NCBI RefSeq assembly: GCF_965638725.1
Contig: NC_134963.1
Coordinates: forward strand, 12,118,501 to 12,182,500
Direction of reading: 5' to 3'
Length of the DNA: 64,000 nucleotides
Source of the DNA: Aptenodytes patagonicus
Lineage: Eukaryota > Chordata > Aves > Sphenisciformes > Spheniscidae
A program made the translations under genes and the position numbers. Positions within the stretch are counted from its first letter, which is position 1. The number at the start of each line of letters is the position of its first letter. Of the stretch, positions 29,401 to 41,471 are shown piece after piece. The notes under the pieces were generated by a model. It did no database searches. It was not told the origin of the DNA and worked only from the letters and a program-made list of their open reading frames with translations.

Positions 29401-32032
29401 ATATGATGATAAAGTGATCAAGAGAACTGAAATAAGTTAGCAAGGAAGTCCTGAAAAAGAGGGAATTGCAGAAAACTAAAAATGGAAATTAAGATGATGG
29501 GTTAAAAAATTGGTGATCAAGTATTTGAAAGCAAGTGCAAAAAATAGTAATGGAAACCTGTCTGGGAAAGAAAAAAGTACATCTACCAGCACGAGAAAGG
29601 TAGACAGAATGCTATAGCAATAGTTGTTACAGAAAGACGGAAAGTTAAATTAAAGGAAGCAATGGCTTCTCTGGGCTCAAGCCAGCATGCTGACTACTCT
29701 GCGCAAGAACAAGTGTTTGCTTATGAAATGATATGATGCAATGCTTATGGTGTGACACTATCCCAAGGAAGATTGGTATCAATGTGAATTAAATCTACAC
29801 AAAGGCTCTGGAGGAGCGTGGAGTTTAAACTTCAGTTCTTTGCTACTCTTATTTACATTTACATTCAGTGTGTTATCTTATCTAGAAAGAATGAAATTAC
29901 TTTAAGGTCAAGTAGTCCAGATGTGGTTTTGATTGAAGAGTATCACAAATCATCTGGTAAAGCAACTGTACAATAAATAGGTGCTTGCTACACAGAATGT
30001 CAGCTTATAAGACTATCACCTCCAATTCATAATCTTCCTCTGAAACTGTACCTCCCAAATCTTGATTTTATACTGATTTCCACAGCAACCCAGAATTTAG
30101 AAGCGTACATGGTGACTGTGCGAGCAGTCTGGCTATCCCAATTTCATGCACACAAGCCATATAGTTTCTTTTCATAAAAAACTTTGGGAGGAGTTTTAAC
30201 AGTTGACTTTGAAAAATCTTGTCTTTCATAGGCTATTTCAAAAGACCATTGGGAAGTGTGGCTAAATGAATTCTGGATATGATTTATGGTCATCTAAGAC
30301 TGCTTTAAGCTACTTCCATGGGAGCAGTTCGCTGCTGGGTTCCCTACTGCTTGGGACTCCATAAGGCATGGAGTATTCCCAGCCATATCCTTACTGTTGT
30401 TTAACCCACCCATAACCCTTCTATACCTATAACCGACAATCCAAACACCTGTAATCTTTGTCAAGGGAGTTAATGCTGGGCGATAGAGTCAGCTGTGCAA
30501 GCTTTGCCTCCTTCTTGGGGACCTCTCCGAGAGAGTCCTTTGCCAGACCAACAGTGCAGGTTTCCTTTATCACATCCTTCTATGGGGACAGTATGAATGG
30601 GCTGGAGCTGATGCTTGAGAATTTTCTTCTTTTCATTCCTCCAGGGGACATAAATGTAGGATTGAGGGGTTTTTTAACTATGAAAATGCCACCCCACCAC
30701 CCCCATCTAGTGATACACAGAGCCGCAGCTTCAAAGATAACAACATTCTTTCACTTGCCTTTCCTGCTTTGCCTTTCTGGCACAAGGAGAAATCCTTGTT
30801 TTTAAAGTGCTGTTAGCCTTCAAGAGTGATTCATCTGATTCTGTTTTTCCTTATTATTTATTTGAATTCTCACAGCAACTGACCTCCAAATGTAGCACAG
30901 GTAGTAAAAGCTGTAATAATATCAACCCTAGGCGTTTCTTTGCATTTGCATTAGTAAAGTGGATCCTAAAAAGTTAGTAACATAAGAAGTTATTCAATGT
31001 CAGCAAAACCTCAGAAATATGTACAACAGAATAACCTCTAGATTAGAATCATGTTTTTCACCTGATTGTCGAGTTGAGGGGTTTCTCCCATGCACTACCA
31101 AGGGCCATCAAAATCTCTTTCCTCCTTGTCCTTTTATCCCTGACTGTGGAGATTCATTTGAAAATACCTTGATGACTCTTATCCACAAAACTTCCTTATC
31201 TAACCATATATGAATCACTTTGAAAGGAGCTGCATTTCTCTTAGCAACCAAAGAATTGGTCTTAGCAACAAGACAGCTGGAGAATTTTGTTTTCACATAG
31301 TTGCTCACGGACAGTACGTTCTGCTTTCTGCTTTCCCATGGCATTGCTGTTTCAGTGTTGACTTAGTATTGTGTAAGAAATGGTACAAATCATACACTTG
31401 CTCATAGCAAAGACATCACTTGCAGGGCAGATGACGATCTTTCTACCTTTGATGCTGTTTCCTTTAGTAGATAGTGCAAGAGTACTGACTGCTGGAAAGC
31501 TCAAAATTTAAATTTTCCCCATGACAGAATTACTACAAAGAAAGGCGTGAGGAAGCTGACAGTTTCCAAAACCTTGACTTCCCCCCCAGAAACCATAGTG
31601 GAGATTCAAAGTATTAGCTCTAAAGGCTCACATCCCAGCATCTCTTAGCATCTGTTCATGTTGAGAACAGTTAGAAAGGCTGGATATAAGGTGAGTTTTA
31701 TATATATAATTCCTGTATTTTCTTAGCAAGAATAATTTTGGGAGAAATATTATAGTGGGGGAAACGGGGAACATCAGAGCAATTGACATTCTGGTTATTA
31801 CTTGGGCTGATGTCTTTACAGGATTGTTGGGGAAGCTTCCTGAGGAAGCAATGCTAAGATGGCATTTATGAACAGAGCAGTGTTGTAGTAGTTTCCATCT
31901 CTCAATCCCACATCTGTGTAAGGAAATGAGTTACCATATGTATTTTGATCCTATTAAGAAATTCCAAGTGCAGGTAGAAGTAGTAAATGCACTCACACCT
32001 CACCCATGTTCCTTCTCTGTCTCCTCCTGTAG
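17430..32032. other. Non-coding AT-rich sequence; inferred RSPH14 intron
   Basis: No coding exon recognised. I looked for the expected preceding RSPH14 ARM-repeat exon and did not find it, although a short exon could be missed by eye. Local features are a GC-rich patch at about 24310-24540, a poly-T run at 27442 and a purine-rich block at about 29150-29700. Confidence 0.55.
27442..27459 (+). repeat. Poly-T tract, 18 bases
   Basis: An uninterrupted run of 18 T. No recognisable retroposon follows in the antisense direction. Confidence 0.9.
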
Positions 32033-32258
32033 GGGCTGTTGGCATACTGCGTGCTGGTTTGATTCCCTTACTTGTATTCAAATTGAAGACTGAGTCGGAT
32101 GGAATCCAGGAGCTAATCCTAGATACGCTCTCCAACTGCTTGCGTGTGGAGGCTTCTGAAGCTCTAGCAACTGGTGCCATTACTATCCTGAAGGAAAAGC
32201 TCACACACTCATCAGTGGCCATCAGAAGCAAAGCAGCTTGGGTCCTGTTAGAGATTGG
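32033..32258 (+). CDS. RSPH14: RSPH14 coding exon (third from last)
   Basis: The acceptor is a pyrimidine-rich tract ending ctcctgtag at 32032. The donor is GG|GTAAAG at 32258/32259. The exon is 226 nt: two bases finish a split Gly codon, 74 codons follow, and two bases start the next Gly codon. It encodes one and a half ARM repeats, beginning AVGILRAGLIPLL and ending AAWVLLEIG. The split codon at its start shows that a further upstream coding exon exists. Confidence 0.93.
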
Positions 32259-34977
32259 GTAAAGTAAAAGAAATCTGTCTATAATACTTAAGCCCAAGAA
32301 AATCCTCATTTCATGAGTGAATCAGTGTCATTAGTTTACAGTTGTGTTCCACAACACATTGAAGCTGTCACATTTCACATGTAAAGCGGTATCAGCCTGA
32401 ATGCACACATAGGTAGAAGACTTCTAAAAATCATAACTGCTATAAATCACTCAAGAAAGCAGATGCTGATGAGGAAATGTCATTCCTTCTCCTTCTATTT
32501 GTCTTCAGTATTGGCAGTGAAATCAGGATTTTTTTGCCTGGTACAGCACTGCTGAGAAAAAATTCTTGCATGATAAATCATGTGAAAACAAGATTCTGAC
32601 CACTATGGAGGTAGGGAGAAGCTCCCTTACTTTTTTGGACAACCGCTCTCTCTCAAAAAATTAAAAGTCCTGGGAAACTTTCAGTGTGATTGAGGACAGA
32701 AATAGTTTTCTGACACAGGCTGCTACGTACATCAGTGATGGATCAGAAAAAGCAATCCTTATATTAAATTTGTGTGTCAAACACTGGATGAAAGGAACAA
32801 CTTAAGTCCACTGTCCTGCAATCACAAAATATAATAGAAGTTCTCAACAGATGTCTAATTTAAAAAGGGCTGCAGATCATGTAGTTTACATACCAATTGG
32901 CACAAAACACTTCCTAATGTCCTATAACAAAGTGAGGTCTTACAGGAAAAGAAAGAGAGTATAGATAAAATGAGTCATAGAAAGAAAGCAGAAATGCACC
33001 TAGAGTATGGACATCAGCTATGCTCTAGGTCCCTCAGTAGCTGGGCCATGTTAAATATTGCCTGCATTAAAGAGGCTGGAAAGAAAGAGAGAAAACTGAC
33101 CTGGGAGAAGAATTAATTGCAGACTCCTAATTTAGCAGGTTTTAAAATCTGTATAGGGTTCAACAGCCAGGTTTCTAACTAAATTGCCCTTAGGACCACC
33201 AGCACACAATCCTACATCCTGTCACATGCTGTTGCCCATCAATCTCCAGTGTATCATAGAAAGTAAAAAAAAAATCCAAACATCACCTAAAAATAGCCTA
33301 AAAAATTGTTAAGCCCACACACATAGGTTAATATGATATCATCAGTATTGTATCAGCAAGCAGATTTAATAGACACCAGGCACAAACAGACATCCCCTTT
33401 CTTTTCTTTGTGGCTGGGTAGTGGCGCTTGCCATCTGTCTAACAGTCAGAACATTGTGACTCCAAAGAAAACAGAGATGAGGACTGTGTCAGCACTGTTG
33501 TCATGAAACGAAGGAGGGCTGCAGGGGTCCAGGCATGGGGAGAAGCTGTAGGTAGCTGCCTGGTTAGCAGGCGCAGTTCAAGAAAGCATCTTAACCATCT
33601 TTTCTGCACAGTACTCATCCAGAGGGAAAAAGCGTGGTATGTGAAGAAGTTATTCCTGTGCTGGTGAGCCTGTTGGAAGATACAGATCCTGAAGTCCAAG
33701 CTAGCGCAACAGGAGCACTGATGTTTGCTACTGTTAAACCTCAAGGTGAGAGACAGAGGCAGTTCTGTGGGGATACTTTCTGGAAATCCAATTCTAAGAC
33801 AACTTAGTAACAAAACTTTTTCCCTCTTCCCCCCCGCCAAGTCCTCAGTTTCTGATAGTGTTAAAGCTCTTCAAGAAACTGTAAGATTAGGACATTTCTT
33901 TAGATCTGTCTCGAGCAAGTATTGTTGCTCCCCCATAGTGTCTAGGAGAGACAGTATATTTCACATTTCATTCACCTGAAGTAGGTCAAGAAGTTTTATC
34001 TTCCCCACCTGCGTCATTTCCCTCCAGAGTGCTGCTCCAGAGGGGGAACATTTTCTGTGTAAGTCCAGACCATACAGAGATCCACATACCTGAAGCTAGC
34101 TACTCTGAATCACCAGTCCTCAGCGGAGGAGCACTACTTTCTGGAAACTCTTTTTGTGGTTAGAGGCGGTTTCTCTCTCACAGCTGGGAGAGGAATGAAT
34201 ATTAATAAGGTCTGTAGTTCTCCCAAGTAAGTTACATGACACTGAAAATACTAACTGCTAAATTTTCAGTGTGATGAATGAGTAATTAGACATAAAAGAA
34301 TCTTAATAACAGCAATTGTGTTCCAGTCCTCCTCTGCAACCGTCCCCCTGGCTTCCAAAGACAACACAGGAGTGGATCTCGGTGTTTGAAGTGTCTTTAA
34401 AAATGAAAGAATGGAGGATATTCTTAAGGGCATCTAACCCTCCCCCAAAGTAGTTTATCCTATCATTCGGTGCCTCATATATTCTTAGGTAATTTGTTGC
34501 AAATGAAATAGTAATGTGCAAAGCAGATAAAGTTAACTAAGAAAGATCTTTTTTCTTAAAAATAAACAGCTGGCAGCTAGCTTTGGTCTTCAAAAGAAAA
34601 GCATGTCCTACCTCTTTGCACTGCACCCTCCGGGGTGTTCAGAGCTGTAGCTCAGCAGGGAGTAGAAAGTAGCAATTCAAAAGCATGTTGATTATGTGTA
34701 ATAACACATTTTAAAGCCAGTTTATTTCTCTACAGGGAGATTCTCAGCCCTAGGTGCTGAAGCCATTCCACCTTTGCTGAAGTTGGCTGCTGAGGAAACC
34801 AGCAAAGCCCGTCTGAGTGCAATCAAAACCCTCACCATGCTGGCTGAGCTACCAGAGGGCCGCAAGACACTTCTAGAACATACAGATACATTTCAGCAGT
34901 GTCTGAATGATCCCTGTGAGGCAGTGAAAAGAGCTGCCAAAATTGCTATCAGTGTCATCAAATGGAAACCTTTCTGA
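32033..34977 (+). CDS. RSPH14: RSPH14 (radial spoke head 14 homolog, RTDR1), 3' part of gene, last three coding exons
   Basis: Three plus-strand exons (32033-32258, 33612-33745, 34736-34977) join in frame to about 200 C-terminal residues. These match the ARM-repeat protein RSPH14, which is about 348 residues in human (remembered). RSPH14 belongs to the radial spokes of the 9+2 axoneme in motile cilia and flagella. Recognition rests on the ordered repeats: an IPLLVFKLK...ELILDTL repeat, then IRSKAAWVLLEI, then EEVIPVLVSLLEDTDPEV...ATGALMFAT, then AIPPLLKLAAEE...RLSAIKTLTMLAELPEGR. The tail is VIKWKPF; human ends similarly in VIQWKP. Both introns are GT-AG: the first interrupts a codon after two bases, the second after one. 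The 5' exons (start codon and first ~145 residues) were not found and should lie left of the window, beyond a very long intron. The next gene, SLC5A1, is convergent. Confidence 0.93.
33612..33745 (+). CDS. RSPH14: RSPH14 coding exon (second from last)
   Basis: The acceptor is ttttctgcacag ending at 33611. The donor is CAAG|GTGAGA at 33745/33746. The exon is 134 nt (1 + 44 codons + 1). It encodes THPEGKSVVCEEVIPVLVSL, then LEDTDPEVQA and TGALMFATVKPQ, one ARM repeat aligning with the EGK...VVPILVTLLKDTD region of human RSPH14. Confidence 0.93.
34736..34977 (+). CDS. RSPH14: RSPH14 terminal coding exon with stop
   Basis: The acceptor is tttctctacag ending at 34735. The exon carries two bases completing a Gly codon, then 79 codons and the stop TGA at 34975-34977. 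It encodes the last ARM repeat (EAIPPLLKLAAEE, KTLTMLAELPEGRKTLLEH) and the C terminus ISVIKWKPF. The downstream UTR end is not obvious. The first canonical AATAAA on the plus strand is at 36696, which would give a UTR of about 1.7 kb. The variant AATATA near 36128 is an alternative. Confidence 0.93.
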
Positions 34978-35971
34978 AGATGTGATGTTTCATAGAGATC
35001 TATTGCCCTCTGTTGTTGTCTGGCTGTAAAAGTTGCATGATTATATGAGACCTTCAAAAGCAAAACTCTCTTCCTCGATTACTCTGGATCAGTTCCTCCT
35101 GAAAAGTCATTTGTCAACAGTTTCACATGTATATTGCAGGTCACGAGCAGAATAATTGGGAAAAAGAAAAGTTAGGAAGTCTAGAATTCTCCACTAGGAG
35201 TTATTTCCTGAGTTATCAAGATTTTCCTGCGATACAAGAAACCAATCCTTTTGTTTTCTTCATAATGTTCTCTCCTTTTTTTTTTTTTTAAAATCTCAGC
35301 CTATCAAACATTAATCAATAACTAATTATATTAGAAAGGTAGGTTCATAATTGACCTCTCCAGCGGTCTTGTCTGTGCTGAGAAATTGCCCTAACGACAG
35401 GAATTTACATGAGTTTTGCTGCAAACATTTGTTGAACATGGGATGAGAACCATTTAGGGCATCATCACAGAAAAAGCAATGGCAATGTCATGGAAGGGCT
35501 TCCCCTAGAGAATTACGAGACTTCCCCAGCCTAAAATATAACCAAATACTTACCAGCACGGTTCTAACAAATGGAGTTGCTGACAAGACTTGCCAGCGGT
35601 GAATCTGGTGGAGACGGACCCCGCTGCCCTAGGCTAAGAGCACCTCAGCATAACCCTATCCCTGTGATGAGGTTTATCCATGCGACACTCCAAAACCCCC
35701 AGCTAATGACTTCTTGAGGAGAGTTTTAGTAACAGCCCTTGCTTTGCTTTGCAGCCCCTTCCAAGCCCCGCTCTTGCTGTATGTGTCAGCAGCCTCTCCC
35801 TGAGCCTTAGCTGCAGTGATTGCTCCTGTGTTTTTAAGCTGGTGAGGATCTCAACAGGCAGGTTTTCTCCTTCTGTGTGCTTGGAACCAGGCTCAGGGCT
35901 GCCGTGTGCAGTTGTCTACGCTTAGGGTAGAAGGAAAATAAGTCAGAAAGACTTTACTAGAAAGCTCTGTT

Positions 35972-36015
35972 GGGGGCAGACCCCACTGCCTCTAACAGAA
36001 GAGGGGTCTGACCCC
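35972..36015. repeat. Inverted repeat, 13-base GC-rich arms
   Basis: The left arm GGGGGCAGACCCC (35972-35984) and right arm GGGGTCTGACCCC (36003-36015) pair at 12 of 13 positions across an 18-base loop. Each arm is also nearly self-complementary. It lies about 1 kb after the RSPH14 stop. Confidence 0.7.
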
Positions 36016-36230
36016 TATCTGAAATTGGTTATAGTATGGAACAAAAGTGCCTCTGTGTTTGTGCTATACTTGGTATTTTGTAGTTTTGTACAGCTATAAT
36101 CTATCCTTTGAGTACAAAAATTAACAAATATAATGGAAATGGAAGTGTGCCAGAACTGAAGAGTTTTGCCATTGTGCTCGCTTTTGAGGGAGAAGGAGAG
36201 GGCGAAAGGAAAGTTGATCCTAATGTTATG

Positions 36231-36300
36231 GTCTAGTCCAACAGGAGTTCAACAGGATGATCTCCAGAGGTCCCTTCCAACGTTGAGTATTCTATGGTTA
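36231..36300 (+). mobile_element. CR1 LINE 3'-end scrap
   Basis: About 70 bp with GGATGATCTCCAGAGGTCCC and TTCCAACGTTGAGTATTCTATGG, the last part of a CR1 tail. It lies about 1.25 kb downstream of the RSPH14 stop and may be in its 3' UTR. Confidence 0.75.
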
Positions 36301-36720
36301 ACAGCTGCCTAAACAGAGAGATGAGGAGATAAACAGAACAGAGAACTGAAAATGTTCCCTATTTTGGAAAAATTTGTTGGGGTTTTTTTTCGTTAGAAAA
36401 ACTCAACAGTTTTTTAAAAAAAAAAACCCAAACTTTAACTTCATAGAATTGAGAATAACATAGAAAGTTCAAGCTGTTTGTAGAAGCAAGCCTATCCAAC
36501 AAGACATAAATTGCCTGAAGGAAATACGGTAGTTCCTGTGTTTAGAGTTGATGGGCAGCTGAAATGGTGGGAAGTTCAGTAGCACTTTACTCACCGTGTA
36601 GTCAAGGCAGGTCACTAAGGATATGGTGCAAATGTCTCTGTCTGTGGTTGCAAGTGTGTAATTTAAGAGGCACCAACAGAAGGCCTGGGCAAAGAAATAA
36701 AGCAAGCTAGCAGGACAAAT

Positions 36721-39700
36721 CCTGGCCATTCTCAGCGACCAGGAAAGGTATCATAGTGCAGCTGACAGCCCCACAGGAAGTCCCATTTGTTTTCACTCAG
36801 GTTTTACTCTCACATGGTATTTTTATATCTAGAAGTTACCAAGTTGTAGCTACAAAGAAGCTGCATCATCTGTATAAAGGGGTTATTTGTCAGGGCTGCT
36901 TTTCCTCTGCGGAAACCTGCTGTCACACTGCAAACTGCATTACCCTTATACAAAGCGTAAACTTATTCTGTAGGAGTGATTAAAGTTAAAATGTTTCTCT
37001 TCCATAACCTAATCAAAGGGTGAATTTCCTCTCCTATAAAGATGTGATTTAAAAGTATTGAGTCAGTTGAATTCAGTCCCTCTGGGCAGGATCTTGGAGG
37101 AGCTCTGCCTTTTAAACACACTTTACATACGTAAGGCACTCATACGTAATACATATTGATGCCAGAGTGCATCCATTCAATAAAAGAGAGCCAGGCAGCT
37201 TAATAACATGCTAAATATTCAGTAAAGGACTAGGGAACAACAGAGAATGGTAGGCTCAGCTAGACTTACAAAACTGCTGCAGGAAAATGCAGTAACTGAT
37301 CATTTTTAGCTCAGTTCCAAACTTCTGTCACAGCCTTCCCCAATAATTCAGGTATCCCAGTTCAACGAATTCACAAAATAAATAGCTTGTTCAGATGTAG
37401 AAGTAAGACCATCCAGACTGAACCGCTCCGACTAGAAGTAGTTTAGCTGACTTGGACCTTAAGCACTGCATTCTGCGCATCTGCCTGATCATTGCTTTAA
37501 AGACAATACAGACTGTTTCCAAATAAGGCTCTATATGGTATCAATGTTCTTGTCTTACATACACGCACAATACAAAAATGGAACAAAGCCTTAACTGAAC
37601 TCTGAAATACGGCTGCTAGTGGTACCCCTTCCACATGCCAGCTTTTGTCTCAGCAATTCTTTGGCACTATTACATCTGACAACATAAAATATGATATTTC
37701 AATCACAACAGTAATTCCGTTTGGCTATATTGACCATGTACTGCCTATATAAACACCAAAATTCAAAGTCTGCATACAGAACAGCCATGAACCATTATTA
37801 ATTTTTTTTTTAACTTATAAAGCTATATTTACTGACAGAACGGTTGCACATATTATAATTCAAATTCACATGCTCAGGTGTGGTGCAGCTTGCTGCAGTT
37901 TATTGGAAGGACTGCAGATGATAAATGTTTGCAGGAGCACAGCACAGTGTATGACAATGGCGGCAGAGTTACACAGCCTAGGTGAAGCATAGGCTGCTAC
38001 AGAGAACACAAGCTAATGCAGAAATAATCCCATTTATTGCAGAACACTGTTTTGTAATCTATGGTGTTTCTAGAGCTGTATTATCTTGGCGTCCAAATGT
38101 TTGGTGTCTCATACTGGGTTACACTGCAGGAGGCCAGTGCAGGAGAGTGTACAGCACAGGCACAGTGCAGCAAACCCCGTCACAGCGTGGGAGACAAGGG
38201 AACAATGCACAGATCTACCTGATACAGCAGAGAAATATCACGTTATCTCCTCTGTAATCCTGACTATGCGGAACCTGAACTACGAGGTAAGTTTCTATTC
38301 TACAAAATCATTTTTCAGGGTATATTAAAATGTAACACACAATTGCTCCCATAGTAATATGCCGATTCCCAAATCTCCTTCCTAAAATGCATTTCTCAGC
38401 CACAGTTCGACAGCTGAAACATCCCTTCACATTCTTCAGAAAGATCTTTGAGATCTCAAATGTAATTGAAATTAGCCAAATGGGTAAAACTCCTAAGTAC
38501 ATGTCCCAGCGTGGTTTTTTTTCCCTGGGAAAATGTAGATATGCTTTCTTTTTATGTTATTTGGCAGGAAATAACATGCCCTGTTTTATTAGAAGATATA
38601 ACAAAAAAGGAAGAAATACAATTTTATAGCGCTTATACTATAGGCCACCCATATATTTAGTAACAAGGCACAAAACCAGCATGTAGATATCAAGACCATC
38701 AGTTAACAGTTACTAAGATGTCCAGTAATTTTTGGGATATGTTTCAGGGTATTTCTGAATCTCCCTGTTAAAGCAGTGACTATAAGATGGGAGATGAGAT
38801 TACAGCTCTGAAATAGTAGTTGTGAAATCAAAGCAATCAAGAATAAGTCCTTGAAAAAGTTTTCACAAACAGAGAAACCGATGGTGAAAAAAGGAAATAT
38901 CCAAGTTGACCCAAAACATATTTGGAAGAGAGGCAAAAAACAACCCAGTGGCATGAACAGAAATTATAGGGTTAAAAGAACGTAGTGGAAAATATATAGC
39001 ATAAGCCTGGATTTTTAGGTTTGGAATTCTCAGTACTCTTATTCCTTGTTAAACTAACTTTGATTCTATAATTAAGCAAATAATCATTTAATGAATTTTC
39101 ATATCTAAAAAAAAATATCCCTATGCTTAAGGATTTTCTTTTTCTTCTGAGGTACACTAAGTCTTGAAACAAAGGAGAACAAGATGTACTGAAGTTACAG
39201 TAACACTGATTTATAAATCAGGTTGGAGTTAACCCAAGATACCCTTTGGCCCTACCAGTATTTGGGCTTCTGTCAGTTACTACTTAACTGCTGAGTACAG
39301 TGTTGCCCTTAGGATAGTGCACAAAATGAAAAATGCATCCTAAAATTCTTCTAGTACTGGCATTCTGATAAAACGAAAAGGTCACCTGTCCCAGCACGTC
39401 CAAGGGCAGGAACAGTTTGGGTCATGTTCCCCATGAACTTCACCAACAAGATGATGACATTGATGTTACACGATGCTAAGTGGGCAACCTGCAGCGCCGA
39501 TAGTTTTCTATGGGCATTCTCTCCTTTCTCAAATTAGGATGAGTTTTCTGACCCAAGTCACAGATTTAGTCCTAGAGACGTGCTTGCTGGCTTTGCAGTT
39601 GTCTTGGTGTTGAACATTCATTCAACATGCAGCTGAGGACTGAGGACCAGGGACAGTACTGAAATACAATGCGCACGGGGAGTGCCATGGCTGTCTATAG

Positions 39701-40707
39701 CTTTGGAATGAGACACAACAGTCCCTAATTTGTGAGGCTGGGCATTAATTAGCACTCTAGGTGTCAATAAAACAATTAGCTGGATCAAAGAAACACAGCT
39801 GATGAATGCTTCCCCTTGGACTGACTTAGCTTTCAGTCAAGTATACTCCATAATAAGCTGCCACAGACTTGGTCATAAAAATGCTAAAGATCCTTTTGAA
39901 TTGCTTCATACACGTTATAAATACTTAAATTAACATGTCAGGATCTGGCACTCATACACTATAATTAAATTCATTGTTTCAAAAGAAATGCTGTGTATAC
40001 AGCAAGTCTTGGGTTTTAGCGCTATATGCTCCCCAGTGCACTTCACTACGATGACATTAGCACCTAGGTTGACTTTCAACATCAATGAAAAATGATTTGT
40101 CTTTTTAGCTTGAAGCCAACAATGATTAAGGCCCAGATATAATTAATGTGGTCCTGAGTCAATACTGGAATTAATTCAGTTACACTCTACACAGACCAAG
40201 TTTTCAAATCAGCTGCCTAACAATTCTCAGCGATACCAGGAGAAGACAAGACAGCTGCGTTCATGAGAAACAAGACGTTCTTGCATAAGCCTTGTGTCCC
40301 ACCCAGGCAGAGCTCATTTTGAATGCACAAGGGTTTATATTAGTTTTTTCTAACAGTTTCCAGAAGGTTAAGAATATTATGGCTCTTTGTTCTTGCAACT
40401 ACAGACTCATTTCCCTGTCCCCATTTGTTTTCAGAAGTCCAGGAGTTGGAAACCACTCTGTCCTGCTCTGGAAAATGGCAGCTTTTAATTCTATCGCTTC
40501 ATGTTCCAAAGCAGGGAGTATTTTTGCTTCCCACCACTACATTTTTTATTTTAAAAATAATAATAAAAATCGTATTAAAATGCATAGAAGTGAGAGATTT
40601 GTCTAAGGACAAAATAAAGAGTCTGGGAAAGTCAGATTTGGCTAATTACAATAAACCAGAAGGGCAGAATGTCTTTTCTGTGGCTACACACAAAACTAAT
40701 ATGCTAA
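36721..40707. other. Intergenic, between convergent RSPH14 and SLC5A1
   Basis: No gene supported. A less AT-rich stretch at about 37900-38290 ends in a plus-strand GAG|GTAAGT donor-like site, but it has no protein similarity. The rest is unremarkable AT-rich sequence. Confidence 0.5.
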
Positions 40708-41471
40708 GTGCCAGGTCCTGCACTTGGGTCACAACCACCCCATGCAACGCTACAGGCCTGGGGAAGAGTGGCTGGAAAGCTGCTGTCGGAAAAGGGCCTG
40801 GGGGTGCTGGTTGACAGCCGGCTGAACATGAGCCGGCAGTGTGCCCAGGCGGCCAAGGCGGCCAAGAAGCATCCTGGCTTGTATCAGAAATAGTGTGGCC
40901 AGCAGGAGTAGGGAAGTGATCGTGCCCCTGTACTCGGCACTGGTGAGGCCGCACCTCGAATACTGTGTTCCGTTTTGGGCCCCTCACTACAAGAAGGACG
41001 TTGAGGTGCTGGAGCGTGTCCAGAGAAGAGCAACGAGGCTGGTGAGGGGTCTGGAGAACAAGTCTGATGAGGAGCGGCTGAGGGAACTGGGGTTGTTTAG
41101 CCTGGAGAAGAGGAGGCTGAGGGGAGACCTCATCGCTCTCTATAACCACCTGAAAGGAGGTTGTAGCGAGGTGGGTGTCGGTCCCTTCTCCGAAGTAACA
41201 AGCGATAGGACGAGAGGAAACGGCCTCAAGTTGTGCCAGGGGAGGTTTAGATTGGACGTGAGGAAAAATGTCTTTACTGAAAGAGTGGTGAAACATTGGC
41301 ACAGGCTGCCCAGGGAAGTGGTGGAGTCACCATCCCTGGAGGTATTTAAAAGACATGTAGATGTGGTGCTTAGGGACATGGTTCAGTGGTGGACTTGGCA
41401 GTGCTGGGTTAACAGTTGGACTTGATGATCTTAAAGGTCTTTTCCAACCTGAAGGATTCTATGATTCTATG
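40708..41471 (+). mobile_element. CR1 LINE, 5'-truncated 3' end with ORF2 C terminus
   Basis: About 764 bp of CR1 non-LTR retrotransposon, truncated at its 5' end as most avian copies are. It holds the C-terminal part of ORF2 past the reverse-transcriptase core, with a long open frame from 40841 to 41425 ([50 protein letters not shown]). It ends with the usual GGACTTGATGATCTTAAAGG segment and the terminal ATTCTATGATTCTATG repeat. An apparent early stop lies upstream of the long frame. The open frame and good match suggest a moderately young copy. It resembles the CR1-J group (from memory). Confidence 0.92.

Larger units (their letters stand above)
34978..36720 (+). other. RSPH14: Presumed RSPH14 3' UTR / downstream flank
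   Basis: This is sequence after the RSPH14 stop. It contains an inverted repeat at 35972-36015, a CR1 scrap at 36231-36300 and the first plus-strand AATAAA at 36696-36701. No ORF resembling a known protein was found. The transcript end cannot be fixed from sequence alone. Confidence 0.25.

Noticed and set aside
40646..41302. 218-residue minus-strand ORF
   Set aside because: It is the antisense shadow of the CR1 element.
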